NCBI GenBank assembly: GCA_009617715.1
Contig: VTFK01000074.1
Span: forward strand, 434,001 to 498,000
Direction of reading: 5' to 3'
Source: Plectrocnemia conspersa
Lineage: Eukaryota; Arthropoda; Insecta; Trichoptera; Polycentropodidae
DNA: 64,000 bases
Position numbers and translations under genes: made by a program. The notes below the pieces were generated by a model, which saw only the letters and a program-made list of their open reading frames with translations, made no database searches and was not told where the DNA came from. Below, piece after piece: positions 12,366 to 26,400 of the stretch (its first letter is position 1; the number at the start of each line of letters is the position of its first letter).

Positions 12366-14661
12366 TTTTAATTGCTTATTATAGTTTAAATAGCAAGTTA
12401 ACTACTTAAAAATACTGTGATAATAAAAACTTATATGATTAAATAATTTTACAAATGCCAATCATTTTTTATTGCTTTTTTTTTATTTGAATGCATCGAT
12501 ATATAAATTTAACTTATAATGACTGAGTAATATTTTTTAGTAGTATTATTTTTTTTAAAAATATTTTTTCAGCTATTTTTAAATTAGCAATTTTCTGACT
12601 ATTCTTAATATATTTATGAAATAAATATTGCATATAAACGCTAAAAAAATATCTATAAATTTACATACGACTAACTAAATTATTATTGCGCATGAAAATA
12701 ATATTTTTGTTTTTATTAATTTTAATTTAATACGATTTTAAAATATTTATTTTTTATTTACTATATTATTATATATGTATTTTTATTTATTATATATTTA
12801 TAATACATATCCATATTTATTTATTATTAACGCCTGGCTATTTCTAAGCTCAGTGTGCATCCAGGCGATTATTTCGTCTGGCAACACTTTCAACGGGAGC
12901 AACAACTACGACCGCGCTCTTCCGCAAACAACTGAATATATATTCATTTATATGCTCAACTATATTTTGGTTTAACACGTGACTTACACCAATTTAATAA
13001 TTTATAATATTTATTGCCATATCTAAAGCATTTAATACTAACATAAGATTTTAATGCCAAACATATTTTCGATTAAATAATCCATAAACATGCAAGAAAA
13101 AATCATAAATAAAATACGTAATATTCCACTCGCAACTAACTTCATAAGCAATTATCTAGGTTATAAAATAATATATTTTAATATAAAATATATCATTAGT
13201 ATCAAGCAAATTTAACCAAAAAAATAGATATTGGAAAAATATTTATAAACTTATTATTTTATTTATTGCAAATATAATTATCGCTAAATAAATTTCGGAT
13301 ATGCCTCTTAAATTTTTTTGTTACGATATTTTTGAAACATAAACAATTTTAAGAAAATATGTAAAAAGTAATATATATTATGTATTAGTAATTTAATGAT
13401 AATGGTCATCGATGTACATCTTATTGGCCGCTAGCCTGCTGCGAGGAATGATACCGCATTACCTCCGTGCTAAAACAAGCTCTCAGTGATAGGGCTCAGT
13501 CTCTGTCTTGGGGAGCTGTTGACGTTGGGTGAAGACCGGAGCGTTTGGGCGCCTCTGCTTTCGGCTTTGGTGTTATGCTGGGGCTACGTCTCTAGATGGT
13601 GCGCGGAATATCTACGACTCTCGGATTTTACTGATCAAATTATTGCCTTTATTACCTTTCCACTCTTAGCTACTCAGGTATAAATTTGTAAAATTGTGCA
13701 CTTTTAGTGTTTCAGCCTAAGATTTAAATTAAAAAAAAAGAATAAGATAATAAATATTAAAATATAATGTGTATAAGGAAAGTTGAAACACATATTTTTG
13801 TTCATGTTATGAAAATATGTTTTTAGCAACATATTTCTAAACGTATCACATACATAATTTGTGTGGGTCTTTATGTAATAAGATTTATACTATATTATGA
13901 TAATTTACGGCCTCACAAATATCATGATAATGTATAATTTCATTCCCAAGAACATCTTTGCTAAATTATATCTATTTTTGCTTTTGACAATAATGTAATT
14001 TAGATATAACGTAATCAGGCTTAGGGGTCGTCGACATAACTAAAACAGAGGAAAAATGTGTTTATTGCGAATAAAAACTGTTTATAAATATCACCACACT
14101 TAGAGGCGATCGACACTTTCACCCTAGGCGGTAAAATTCAACTTAATTTACATTAAACCCTTATAGTAAGTTCATTTATGTCAGAGAGTAAACCAGTCTA
14201 ATTGTCTCAGTGGTCTCGACTCGATCGGACAACTCCATACCCTGAGCTCAATAATTATCCCCGTGGGTTCGTTGTGTACACAAAATGTCCGAATCGAAAT
14301 TTGCAAATTGTCCCATTAGACAATGGCGATGTAAAATTGAATCGGCGCCATTGAAGTGAGCTTTTGTGGAATTATCCGTTAGAACAATTTCGACGAAACA
14401 TTCTAATTACATAAACCTAAAGTGATTTGGACCAATAAATTCAACGGGCGTTAATCTAATTCTAATACTATGAATACAACACAAATATATTATGTAAGCG
14501 TTTCCTTTACAGACGGTACCGAGATGCATATACAGTGACTAGAATATAAAGTAGCGTGATGGTAGGCAACCAAACAATTTCTTAAATTAAAGAGACCATA
14601 CTTTACATTAAAAATCAAATTAAAAGTTTGAACATCTAACTACTTTTAATGTTTCATACAT

Positions 14662-14694
14662 CTCCTAATATTGATTTTCAAGCAATATTAGGAG
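14662..14694. repeat. Short perfect inverted repeat
   Basis: CTCCTAATATTG and CAATATTAGGAG are exact inverted copies separated by nine bases. An (AT)n microsatellite follows immediately. No function is assigned. Confidence 0.7.
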
Positions 14695-14700
14695 CATATG

Positions 14701-14732
<32 letters not shown>

Positions 14733-17700
14733 GTTACTTTTTCTCATTCCCTTAGCTTGGGAGAGGAGTTGATTCAGCTCCGGCGCGTATACCGGGGGCT
14801 TGCGTTACTAATTCCGATATTTCTGTAATTATTATTTCAAAAAATTGTTTTATTTACAAAAGTTTATTAAAACTATTTGAATTAAATCAGAATGTTGAAC
14901 AGTTTATTATGTAACTTATTATTACGTAATAAATATAAATATCCATTTCATTTAACTACGTACCTTTAATAATCTAAAATTACTTTTAGTTTTTGAAAGG
15001 CTTTATTTTTCAATATATTACAACACAAGCATATCAATTGTATACCCACTCAGATATTTTACTTTTGTTAAGCCTATTTTTACATCTGGCATTTGAAATA
15101 TATATTTTTAGATTCACACAATAAAATTTAGACTAACTGGACATATTCTTTCTTACCTACTTATAAAACTCACGGATTTATTTTTATGGCAAAATTGCTT
15201 TAAAAGTATTGTCTTTTTTTTTCATACATATATACATAATATAACACTGTTATCGCTCTGTTTTATGATTCTCAGAATCACTGTGAATAACCATCAATGA
15301 AAATGCTCAACCATGTATAAGAATTCACAGGAAACCCGTCTGATTCGTTTTACGCTTCAAAAAAAATATCTGAGCCTGAAACGCCGACATAATTCAAAAC
15401 TACTTTGAAATAAGTAAATATTTAATATTTACCAACTTAATATCACTACCGAACTTCTTAAATTCCATAAGCTTTCAACTACTGCGGTATCGGACCTTTA
15501 AATTGGATTATATAAGTATAAATTATTATACATATATTTATATATATATATTGATTCTTATGGCCATCCATTATATCATGACCTTATTTGTATTTCTACC
15601 ATCGAAGCCAACAATAATAACTTATTCATCAAAATATCAATCACAAAGGACATGAACCGACATTTCCATTAGCTCATCTATGTTCACAAAAACATCAATA
15701 GTACTGGTTCAATGTCATATAAAGATGCACTTTTTATCTATCTACAAATACATTGCAGATAAAACACTCAAATGTATTAATTATGTATTTCAATACATCC
15801 TGTTGACTACTGCGTTTACATTAAAATAATAAATCACCCCTTGGATTGCCGTATAATTTCCTGCAACTGACACAGAGATAATTAATGGTATATTAAACCC
15901 ACACAATATAATATTTGAACGTCTCTTAGGTGCAAGTTGAAACAAAGTGAAGTTATAAACGATTTACGATTCACAGTATAATGAGATATGTCCAATATAG
16001 AGACAATAGTAATCATTCGAAACAAATATCACATAGAGAGTGCTAGATTTTTTAATTATATTGTCATAAAATAATGTTAGTTTAATAGTGAAAGATAAAA
16101 ATGTTCTTACAATTGAACCCTCGAGATCGTTACTTAGGCGATCGGTAACCAAATAATTAAAGAACAATAGTATTATGCGCAAGGTTGAATGTATTGTCTT
16201 TCTAGCGCGCCTCTTTTCCAAGCAAAGAGTAGTTTTTCGGCGGTATTTATGCGTGATTAACGTTTCGAGATAGGTTTGCTATTAAATATTTTCAGTTTTT
16301 AACGCACTTCTTTAGCTACAAGATATCTCTTCCATTGTTAAGAATATACTTCTTTGTTAAATAAAATCGTTAAAGTGACTTCTAAATTATAAGAAATTGT
16401 GCAAGTAATTGAAACCTTCACTAATAAAAAATCTATGAAGAGTCAAATAAGTACGGGTTGTACAATATTTGCTAATTGCATACATTAATTCAACACATGT
16501 ATTAAATTATAATCAATAAATAGTGTTACAAGAAGAACCGAAAACACATCTGAGCGCTGTCGTCGTGAACATGACGGTCAAGAATTAGGGACTTAATCGC
16601 TACTCATTAAACAACATAAAATTTCCAAAATTCGGCGAATTATCGACATCACCCATCAGCAACTTTAAATGTGTCTTAGTAAATATACGCTACTTTAAGA
16701 ATAACTCGAATTTTATTATAACGCTAAATCTTAGGATTCAGAAGACTGTAAAGGCTGGACCTAAAGACTGAAAATAGCCGCTGCTTTTTCGGTCTTCTAA
16801 GGTTCGTATCAATCAATTCAGCGTAGCTCTGCTTGATACAAGTCTAACTCAATAACAATAATTATAACATAGTTTACCTAGTTACGTGTAATGTACTGTT
16901 TTAGCAGATCTCTCAAATCTAACATTTGTGATTCACAGGTAGTGAATTGACGCATGGCTTCCAGATTATTAGCTTTTAGTATTGTGGGTAATCCCTTAGT
17001 ATAACAGTTGTATTTTTCACTATTTCCAAAAATTCTAAAAACGACAAAACATGATATTTATAAAGCATATATTATTTGTAATATCCTAATCTTAAAAATA
17101 TTTCACGCAAGTGTTTACTTAGTGCTTGTTTAACGTGCTGACATAATATACCAGGGTTAGTCTAAAGATAAGTTTCTCTACTTAAATAATTTAAAGCAAA
17201 ATCTGGAAAGTCTGGAAGATTGCCAAATACTTCCCTATTGAAATTAGAGAGCAGCTGTATTGTATTTTGTGAGGAATGTGGACGAGCGATATCATGAAGC
17301 AACAACACTTTTTAGTCAAAATACTAGTACGTTTCTGTTTAATAGGGGCTCAAATATTTGTTATTTTTATTTATATATATTAAATCTTCAACAATTACTT
17401 ACTATGAATCTTATATTTGTGGTTTATTTAAAAAAAACATGAGGACTAACCGCGAATTATTTAAATACTCATTGTCAATTGATGATACATATCTACTGCA
17501 TATTTGTCTGCATTTAGCAGTAACTCGCAATCTTCACCACTTCATTTTTAAAATTATTTGTTAAGAAGCGATAAATAGATAAATTTACTATTGGAATAAC
17601 ACTTTTATTTAACGAATAAAGTTATTAAAGTATAATATGTGTAATATATAGCATTGTAAGTAATTGTATTTAATATCTGTAATATTTGATAACAAAACCA

Positions 17701-19449
17701 AATTTCTCATAATATTTACAAACTATATTGAAAACATATTACATTAATTACATTGAAATACCAGTATTACCATTGCGTCAATACCGATATTTCTTTATTA
17801 TGAATTGTACGACTGATATCGGTTTCAAAAGACCTAATCTCAAAGTCCATAAAGTCCTAAACAAAATTATGTTTTTTTCTATATAATCTAAGTTAATACT
17901 AATTGGTAAGTAAAATAATAGCCTAATAAATAGTTTCTTAATTAATTTCCATTATCTTAATTAAATATTAAGATATGCTGTTAACATTGTTTCCTAAAGT
18001 TTGTTAAAATTTTCAGAAATCATCAAAATTACTCAGAACGATCTTAAGATTATAAAAAATCAAACGATAACCGTATTTAAGAATATAAAATATTTTTCAA
18101 CTGAATAAACCATTTATCAAGCGAATTTCTCGCTGAATCGAAATTCGAGACGATTAAACAATCAATCCGGCTTTCAATTTCGAAATATATAAACGAAATT
18201 CAATCAATACATGAATGGGGCGATTGGTTTAACGGCAGCTTAAAGAAGAAATTCGGTTAAAGGATGAAAGGGAGAAGGAGTTATTGTTCGTTTTAAATGA
18301 TCGATTACCTCAAGGAATTCTATTACGCGTATAAATTTCTATGTAACTTAATATTATTTTATTGGTAAAAACAAAATGCATAATAAACTGTTCATTATAA
18401 AGCAGGGTGTTCATGGCAACGCTTTTAAAACTAAATGTTTAAAGCGATGGTTGACAAAATTTTCTTTATGGACGCGCCCGCTCTCTGAAAAAGTTTTTAA
18501 TGGTTTCGTTTTATAAATATAATAATAAACGTGAATAAATTATGAACGGTGTAAATATTTGCGTGAGAACAAACAGCTTATAAATTTATTAAAACTTCGA
18601 GAGCAAAGAATAATTTTGAACAATTATATGTTGACTTTAGTTTTGCCATGTAACATTTTAGTCATTAGCAATTTAATAATTTAATTCTTTAAATTCGTAA
18701 ATTAACAATAAAGTATCTTATCATACAGCTCATTTCAAATAAAGAAATAATTATAAAAAATCTTCACGCTACGTAGTGTAATAGTTATTAATTATTTATA
18801 GAACATATGTAAAAACCACGTATATCACATGAACAAAAATAAAACGGAATTTCAATGAAGCGGTGAATCGGCGAGATATTAGATCACTTATTAATAAGAA
18901 TTCCAAAAAGAGTCTGAAATGTCATGATTAAAAAGAACTTAATTTAATACGTTGGCGCCGGGGAACTCATATATGCGTAATTTGTAGTTAGTTACTCTAA
19001 CTGCTTAAAAATATATTAATAATACTAATTAAGTTTTCATATGATAGATGAATTATTATAATTTTACAATTCTGTGTATCCTTTTTTTTTCAAAATGATA
19101 AAGTTTTAAGTAAAAAATATAAATATATCAAAGGGGAGCAGATAGTAATACATTTATTATGGAAAAAATGTCTACTTTATTTAAAGCTAAAACAGAGTCG
19201 GGTTGCTTCCAATGCGACAAAGGTATTTTAATAGTAATTATGTTTCTAGCAACCAATTAATAATTTAAATCACCTAAAAATATTATCGATTTTTTTGGAA
19301 ATTTTTCATACAATTTTTAACAAGCTAATTATTATATATAATTTAATCTTATTGATCTATAAATATTTTTTAATGTATTATTTTTTCTATACAGGATGCA
19401 TTGGCGTTAAAATGTTATACCCTATACATATATTTAAATAAATAAATTT

Positions 19450-19870
19450 CTATGATATGTATATTTTAGAGGTTTTTTGAAAAAATGTGACGGGGGTATT
19501 AAATTCAATTTTTGTTTTAACTTTCTAAGATAGATGATGTAATATAATATTATAATTATGTTGAGATTTGTCTTAATAATTAAATTACATTGAATATTTT
19601 TTTCTGGCTCCAAACTATGTTCTGCAATTTTTTATAGTAAAATTTTTTTTTGTAAACAAGTATATAATATATTTTAATTTTATATTTTTTTTAGGGGGGG
19701 GGGAGTTATAATAATATTTTAGTTTTAACTTAGTATAATATTGCAATTATGTTGGGGTATATCTTCATAATTTTATTTTACTGCCTTTAAAATTATGTTT
19801 TTCAACTGAAATTCCCATAAAAACATTTTTTGTTACAGCAATATAATCTCAATAATACCTTATTTATTTA
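19450..19870 (+). repeat. Diverged direct repeat with G-run
   Basis: Two blocks (about 19450-19650 and 19680-19860) share the order TTTTTT, a G-rich run (GACGGGGG in the first, ten G in a row in the second), TTTTGTTTTAACTT-like sequence, ATAATATTATAATTATGTTG-like sequence and a short AT-rich tail. They look like one diverged tandem duplication just upstream of the Atg13 promoter. The G-run is also a likely place for assembly length error. Confidence 0.45.
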
Positions 19871-20319
19871 AGACCATTTTCTAAGATTAATGCATGTTTT
19901 TATTTCTATTTATGTCCGCAGCTGAAAATGATTTAATTGAATGGTCGCGCGTTTATCACCTTGTGGCCAAAGTTTTCGCTTCCGTCGCAAATAACGAGCG
20001 GCGATCATATGCTCGCTCAGTTGTTGTTGACATTCGAATTTGACGGCCGCCGCGTTCGGCTCGCGCGGAAACAAACTGTAATACGAGCTGTCGCTTATTC
20101 GCGTTCGACGGGTGTTTTAATTTAAAATCAAGTGTACTAGTGCGTGTGCGCCGAAATATTCTATTTTGCGCTTACGACGATAAACGCTCAAGGTTACAAT
20201 AGCGTTCGTTTAGTGCTCGGAATTTTGCGAGTGACGACATAGACGTAGATCGCTCATTCATGCGTTTATTTGACAACGCGCATGTGCTGGATGATTTTTA
20301 CATTGAAATCGACTGACCA

Positions 20320-20406
20320 ATCGAAAATCGCTCGCGCGCGCATGCGCATGCGCGATATTAATTCAAAATTTGAATTATTTGGCGGCCATTGTTTATTTTT
20401 CCCAAA
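20320..20406 (+). promoter_or_regulatory. Probable Atg13 core promoter / 5' UTR with NRF-1-type sites
   Basis: GC content rises sharply from about 19930 to the start codon. Two overlapping copies of the palindrome GCGCATGCGC lie at 20338-20347 and 20344-20353, matching the binding consensus of NRF-1 (fly Ewg). A perfect 15-base palindrome, ATTCAAAATTTGAAT, follows at 20361-20375, then GGCGGCCATTG, which contains a GCCAT core. No TATA box stands out. The transcription start is not determinable from sequence. The motif matches are seen directly; regulation by those factors is inference. Confidence 0.5.
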
Positions 20407-23400
20407 ATGGCGGGCGCCAGAGACAAGATGATCAAACCCTTCGCTAACAAGTTCGTTCAGATCATTCTTCAGTCTAGATTGAATACCAAACCCCAGACGA
20501 AGATTCCTCCTCCCTCGGGAGCGATGGGTAGAATGGATCCTTTCGGGATAACCATAGAAGAGCTGCCGTATATTTCAGCGGAAGTGAAAGAACTGCTGGC
20601 GCAAGGTTTCGACGATGGAATTCTCTGCGTCGACGTATCGCTGATGTTCAGCGACGGCGAGAGCGTGAAGCTGGAGAACTGGACGATGGAGTCGAAGCCT
20701 CGCAAGTTTGAAAGGCGCATCTTTGACGTACACAGCCGGATGGGACTGATGCTGAAGTCGATTTTGGCGATAACGCGCACGCTGCCGGCTTATCAGATGC
20801 TCAAAAATTTAGATAATGAACCGTACAACGTGTGCTACAAAATTTACCTGGGAAGCTCGACAGATTCTGACCTGGGAGACGAATACAAAACTTTCAGGTA
20901 AATTTTATTATATTAACGCATGATTATAATGCATAATAACAACAGGTCAATGATCGCAATATAATCAATTTGTTCTCACGATCCAGCTGATCATATGTTT
21001 TAACCATAAAAAAGTCGACTTTTTCGACATAATGTAATGCGATTAATCTCCTCAAGTCCTTCCTTTATTTTTTAATTTGTCACTTAAACTACATCGCTTC
21101 CTAATTCGTGGATATGTACTAAAGTCACCCCACAAAATCCACAAAACGGTCAATTGGGCGACGGTCAAATGGGCGATTCAAAATGGGCGACGGACAAATG
21201 GGCGATGATCTTTTGGGCGATAGAATAATAATGCATTACAAATAAATGTGATGTAAATCATGATCTTATAATTAATTAAATAATTAACATAATTTAATAC
21301 ATATTAAAAAAAATATATATATGTATATTATATATATACGTACATACGAAAATATAAGTAATATTTTTTAGAATAGAATTAAAAGATGAAAACATTATTT
21401 GGTCTAAACAAAATATAATATACCTACATAAGATATAGTATGTATATATTTACTTATCATTTGTGCTTATTTAATCATAAAAAATTAAACAGTGATTTTT
21501 TTTATTCAAGAATTTTAGAGAGTTATCCGATATCATAAAACACTTAAAACACACGGCTTAAGTCGGTAATTTTATTATAAGTATACTACCTGATAAATGT
21601 TTATAGTGGGCCCTTACGCGATTTTTTTTTTTATGTTTTGAGCCTTGGAAACTACTCTGAGAACAAACCTTTGGAATTTCCAAAAATCGCATATTTTACA
21701 GTTATCTATTTTAAATTAGATAGGATAGTTATATATAAATATAATAACACAGAACTAACGCTGATAAGTGTTTATCGTGGATTTTGCCCTTTACGCGATT
21801 TTTTTATGTTTTCAGACTTATAAATTACTGTGAGAACAATCTTTTGGAATTTCCAAAAATCGCATATTTTACCGTTATCTATTTTAAACTGAATAGGGTA
21901 GTTATATATATATATAAATATAATAACCTAGAACTAGCGCTGATAAATGTTTATCGTGGGTTTTGCCCTTAACGTGAATTTTTTTTATGTTTTGCGCCTT
22001 GGAAATTAGTGTGAGAATAAACTTTGCGAATTCACAAAAATCGCATATTTTACAGTTATCTATTTAAAACTAGATAGGGTAGTTATATATATAAATATAA
22101 AAACCCATAACTAGCGCTCAGTATACTTTTGAATTTTGACTGAAAATGTTCGCAAAAAGTTTCGTTACGTCTTTGAAAATTATTTTTGTCGTGGTTTTAA
22201 AACACTTTGTCACAGTGTCATTGTGTTTTTGGTAAAAAATTCAGTACAGCAAGAAAATAAGTATGTGTCTTTTTATTCACATGTGGGTTATATTTTATGT
22301 GCTATTTATAGATAATTGGTTTTTATAGATCATTGTTGAGAACGACTAATTTGAGTTACCACAGTTTATATTCTTCATAAATGGATAATTCAGGCATATT
22401 AAGTCAAAAAGACAAGGAAAAATATGTTTGGAATGGATATCTTTATAAAAAGAACAGACCAAAGAATTTTTATAAAAGTTTTGAGGTACAATAGAAAAAA
22501 TATCATAGAATATTTACATGGTATTGTATATAATTATAATATGAGTTAATAATTTGAAAATAAAATTGTTTTTAGCATTTAATATACTTTTTCATTTTAA
22601 TGTATGTTTTATTAATATTTACAATAAAGCAAAGCGTGCAAGTTTTTTCTGTCGCCCATATGACCATCGCCCAAATAACCATCGCCCAATTGACCGGAAT
22701 CGCCCATTTGTCCGTCGCCCAATCGTCGCGTACCGACAAAAGAGTGATATATTAATAATCAGTCAGCATCCCTAAGTGGATCAGCAACATTGTTTTCGTT
22801 CGTGTTCTCGATTATAACATTAAGCTTTATATGACTTTCCGATCCTTAAAAATATACAAAAGTAACACTAATCTATAAAAAGGTGATATCGTGTAGAAAA
22901 CTTGATATAATTCTTCACAATCACTAGCGGCCGGCTCTAGCGGACCAACAACGCAGTTTTCGTCTCCATCGTTCCATTGTCAGTAACTTCTCCTGCCTAT
23001 CAAAGGCGGTGAAAATGTCCTTCGATTATAAAATCAAGAACTATACCAACTTTCAAAAAACATTCGACAAAGTATTCCGTGAACTGCTTTTTCGGAAGTT
23101 TAATTACTCTTTAATATCATTAATAATTACATATATGGAGAACAGGCTGCACAGGCGGTCGCCTGGGGCGGAAAAATGTTCAAATTGCTTGATACATTCA
23201 ACCGCGTGCGCACGATCAGAGACCACTAAAAATTATTCCTAGAGCTAGCAGATGACAATTGAAAATAACCTTAATTTATTTAAGCTGATAAATGCTCTTC
23301 GACTTACTTATAAATTATTTTTGACAACATGTCAATTGCACTGAAATCCTAAAAACGCTATTCTTATTAATGTTTAACCTTTAGAAGTCCGAAGGCATGG

Positions 23401-26400
23401 ATATATGTACATATGTCATGGCCAAAATGGTTTTACCTATTTTTTGAAGCCGTATATTTTCTATTTTTTGAAGCCATTTTAAATTACTTGATGATAACAT
23501 TTCCAGTATTTTATTTCATTAGTTATTGAGAGCTACTTCTATCAATATTTTATGGTAAAAATATTTAGTAATTCCTAACCATTTTACCTGGAATTGTTAA
23601 ATTACTAAAATTCGAAGGATTTTGGAAACATTTTTTTGACCAGTCAGTACCAGCCGCTCAAAACCTAGACGTGTAAATTATTCATGTTTCTCAATCGACA
23701 AAGTTTTGTTTTACATTTTTTTTTACATATTTTCCTTAAATAAATTAAAATTCTGTTTTTAATTCAACTCAATATTTCGACAATATATTTTGAGAGCATT
23801 GATTTACGAATTGTGAAGTTGTTTTTGACGAATCAATTGTCATATATTTATTATTTTGTGCCCTATTTTAGAGAATTAATTGCGCTGAATGTTTTATTTT
23901 AACCCTTTTAGTGCCAAATGAAATTAGGCGGTATATGCTAAGAATGTCAAGAATTTTTTTTTTTTTGCAAATATAGATGATTTTAAAAAGATATTTTTTA
24001 AATATATTTATAAAATCATTGTGAACCACTATTTATTGCAGGAACGAAATTAAATATAGTTTATACAAATAAATACCAGTGGCGTACGGTGGGTGTGTAT
24101 ATTTAATGTGCTCTATATGAAAAATTAAAATAAAAACAAATTTTAATATTATTTATATATTAAACCTATTCTTCGTTCTTTAGGCATATTTTTTCAATTA
24201 CGCCATCGTAAGATGTGCTCTTCTATTTTAATTCCATAAGGAGTCTTAATCGAGCTTAGGCCTTGCGTATTTCAATAACAAGTATTGATTCTTTTCAGAG
24301 CAAAAAATAAACATTCTGCTGAAGCAGTACTACTTTGAAGGGTTAATATAAGTTTGGCTATTTTATCTAATTTCTGAAAATCTGACTCGAAATTATTATT
24401 TTTCATAAATGTATTTACTAAATACACAAAAAGTATAGAAAAAAAATATTTCATAATTTTACAAAAAAATACAAAACTAAAAATGGACACCAGCGTCCTA
24501 GCGGCATTCATGTCGTCATTCGTAACTGGACACTGGCGTCCTTACAGCATTTAAACGGTTAATCGAGAGTAGATATCATATATAAAGGTGATGCAACTTC
24601 AGTTTTCAAATTTTTTTTTTTTTAAAAAACAAATTTAAAGATATCTTTTTTTTTATTATTCGAACATTTGATGTATTTCATTTATCTTCAATAATAATAT
24701 CAATTAAATAGCCGCCTCTGGACATTTCTTGATTCTTTTGATGTAATTCGGAACTTGGTGGATGTTGGGTTTTAGGTGCTCCAACGGCATTAAATTGCAT
24801 GATATTGGCTCGTGACGTTCATGCGTTAGACAATGTTATTGTCGACTCACATTTAAAAATAAAGGTCGATCGACACCCTGCTACTTTTCTTTTCAGCATT
24901 GTCAAGTGTCACATTCTTACATTTTCTAGAATTATATTACAGTTTGGGCCATAGATTCTCAAACTTAATTGACTCATCGCCCACCTTCAATGAAACTTTA
25001 GTTCTATCTCATTTAATAATAAATGGCAAACGTAGCAATGCTCATATATTTTTTAAATTTCACCAAAATATTTATGTAGCAAATGCAATTTTAGAATTTC
25101 AAATAGCAACTTTAAAAAATAACAACTTTAATAACATAAAACAAATATGACCATACGTTAGAAATTGAATTAAAAAATTGTATGTGTTATATTTTTATTA
25201 TAAATTATTGTCATGTTGTGGTATTTTGTAATCAATAAAATAATTCCTGTAATATTCTATTGATATTTTTAAAAATATTATATTGAACAGATATTCAACC
25301 TGGAGATATTCAACCTATATAAATAAATAAAATAAGCAAGAAAGTGATATTTTACACTTTCCTCAACAAATTAAATTAAAAAAAAGTAAAAATTAATTGC
25401 ACTTGTAATTTCACATGCTCACCCTATTATATTTTCTCACCAATACTGTGACGATGAGCGTTCATATCTTGGACGGACTGTAAAAGAATATTTTTTTACT
25501 ATTTAAATAATTATATTTTTAAAAGTGATATTATTAAAAATAGTACCAGAAAAAAGCGATTACATCGCCCATAAGTACCAGAAAACGCGATTACATCGCC
25601 CACTTTAAGAAAATCCTATAAAACGCATAATATTTTATGCAAAAGATATTTGCTTTATTATAAATATAAAATGCTTAACACATATTTTTGCGCAATAAAA
25701 TTGCCCAGCGGTGGGCGATATTGGCCACTTTGCGAACTTATGGTTTATGCGGAAGTGATTGAGCCAGAAATTATTTCACTGAGAATTTATTTAAAGCATT
25801 TATGAAATAATTTATTGACGAATTACTTTCTAGACATCTGAAAATATTCTCTTTACGAATTTGTAATTGTACTCTAGCGTTTTTTTTTCTATGTGCGTTC
25901 GAATACAATTCACTGCATTGAAACACATTTTGAATTTACCGATAGGTGATGAAGACAATTCATCAATATTCGGTGATAAAATGCTCTAGTCTAGAGTCAC
26001 GATTACGTCCATTGATCTTACCCATTGCAGCGCGACGTTAACGCTCGAGACCGCTCCTCTCACTCAAGCCATCCATCTTTTCAATGAGCTTGCAAAACAC
26101 AATGTTTTCAGCGATAGCTATGAAGAGCTGGAACATATTATGTGGGATAGTGCATATTTGAGCTAACATATGTTTGAACCATTTTTTACAAAGGCTATTA
26201 AGACGCATCTGGAAAACTTGTCAAGTCAATATTATTATATTAGTAAGTAGTAAATTTGATAAATAATAACTGTTTTTAAAAATCCACCAATTCTAAAGCT
26301 CAGTTGCCAATTAAATTGTATATGTTTGACTGTAATTTATATTTTATAAATCGAGCTAATTATTACATATGTCTTAAAAAACATTACAAATGTGCATATA

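Larger units (their letters stand above)
13000..19900. other. Gene-poor AT-rich intergenic region
   Basis: No coding sequence with recognisable similarity. GC-richer patches at 13430-13680, 14190-14420, 16740-16860 and 18110-18320 are not explained by an ORF. The one at 16750-16850 resembles, in inverse orientation, the repeat found at 35550-35625. A perfect 12-bp-arm hairpin occurs at 14662-14694, followed by an AT microsatellite at about 14700-14732. Direct, diverged repeats including G-runs occupy roughly 19450-19870. Confidence 0.4.
21147..22735. mobile_element. 1.59-kb inverted-repeat DNA element with sub-repeated termini
   Basis: Both ends carry inverted arrays of a short motif, roughly CAAATGGGCGA(C/T)GG. 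The left end (21147-21231) reads CGGTCAATTGGGCGACGGTC and so on, and the right end (22650-22735) is its reverse complement, finishing in ACCG. The same six bases, ACAAAA, flank both sides (21141-21146 and 22736-22741), as expected of a target-site duplication. Inside is a three-unit tandem array (21591-22119) and a 37-codon ORF from ATG at 22381 whose GYLYKKNRPKNFYKSF followed downstream by W-x-C resembles the FLYWCH zinc-finger region found at the N-terminus of Mutator-like (MULE) transposases. The ORF is broken. Family assignment is tentative. Confidence 0.7.

Noticed and set aside
20389..20406. Six extra codons upstream of the Atg13 ATG
   Set aside because: The longer frame begins with TTG, not ATG. 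The ATG at 20407 has a strong context and fits the family start.
23009..23242. ORF with FDKVFRELLFRKFNYSL resembling a reverse-transcriptase block
   Set aside because: The match is limited to one short block and lacks neighbouring motifs in any frame, so I did not list it as an element.
24899..25150. 83-codon ORF in the Atg13 intron
   Set aside because: AT-driven composition, no splice signals around it, no recognisable motif.
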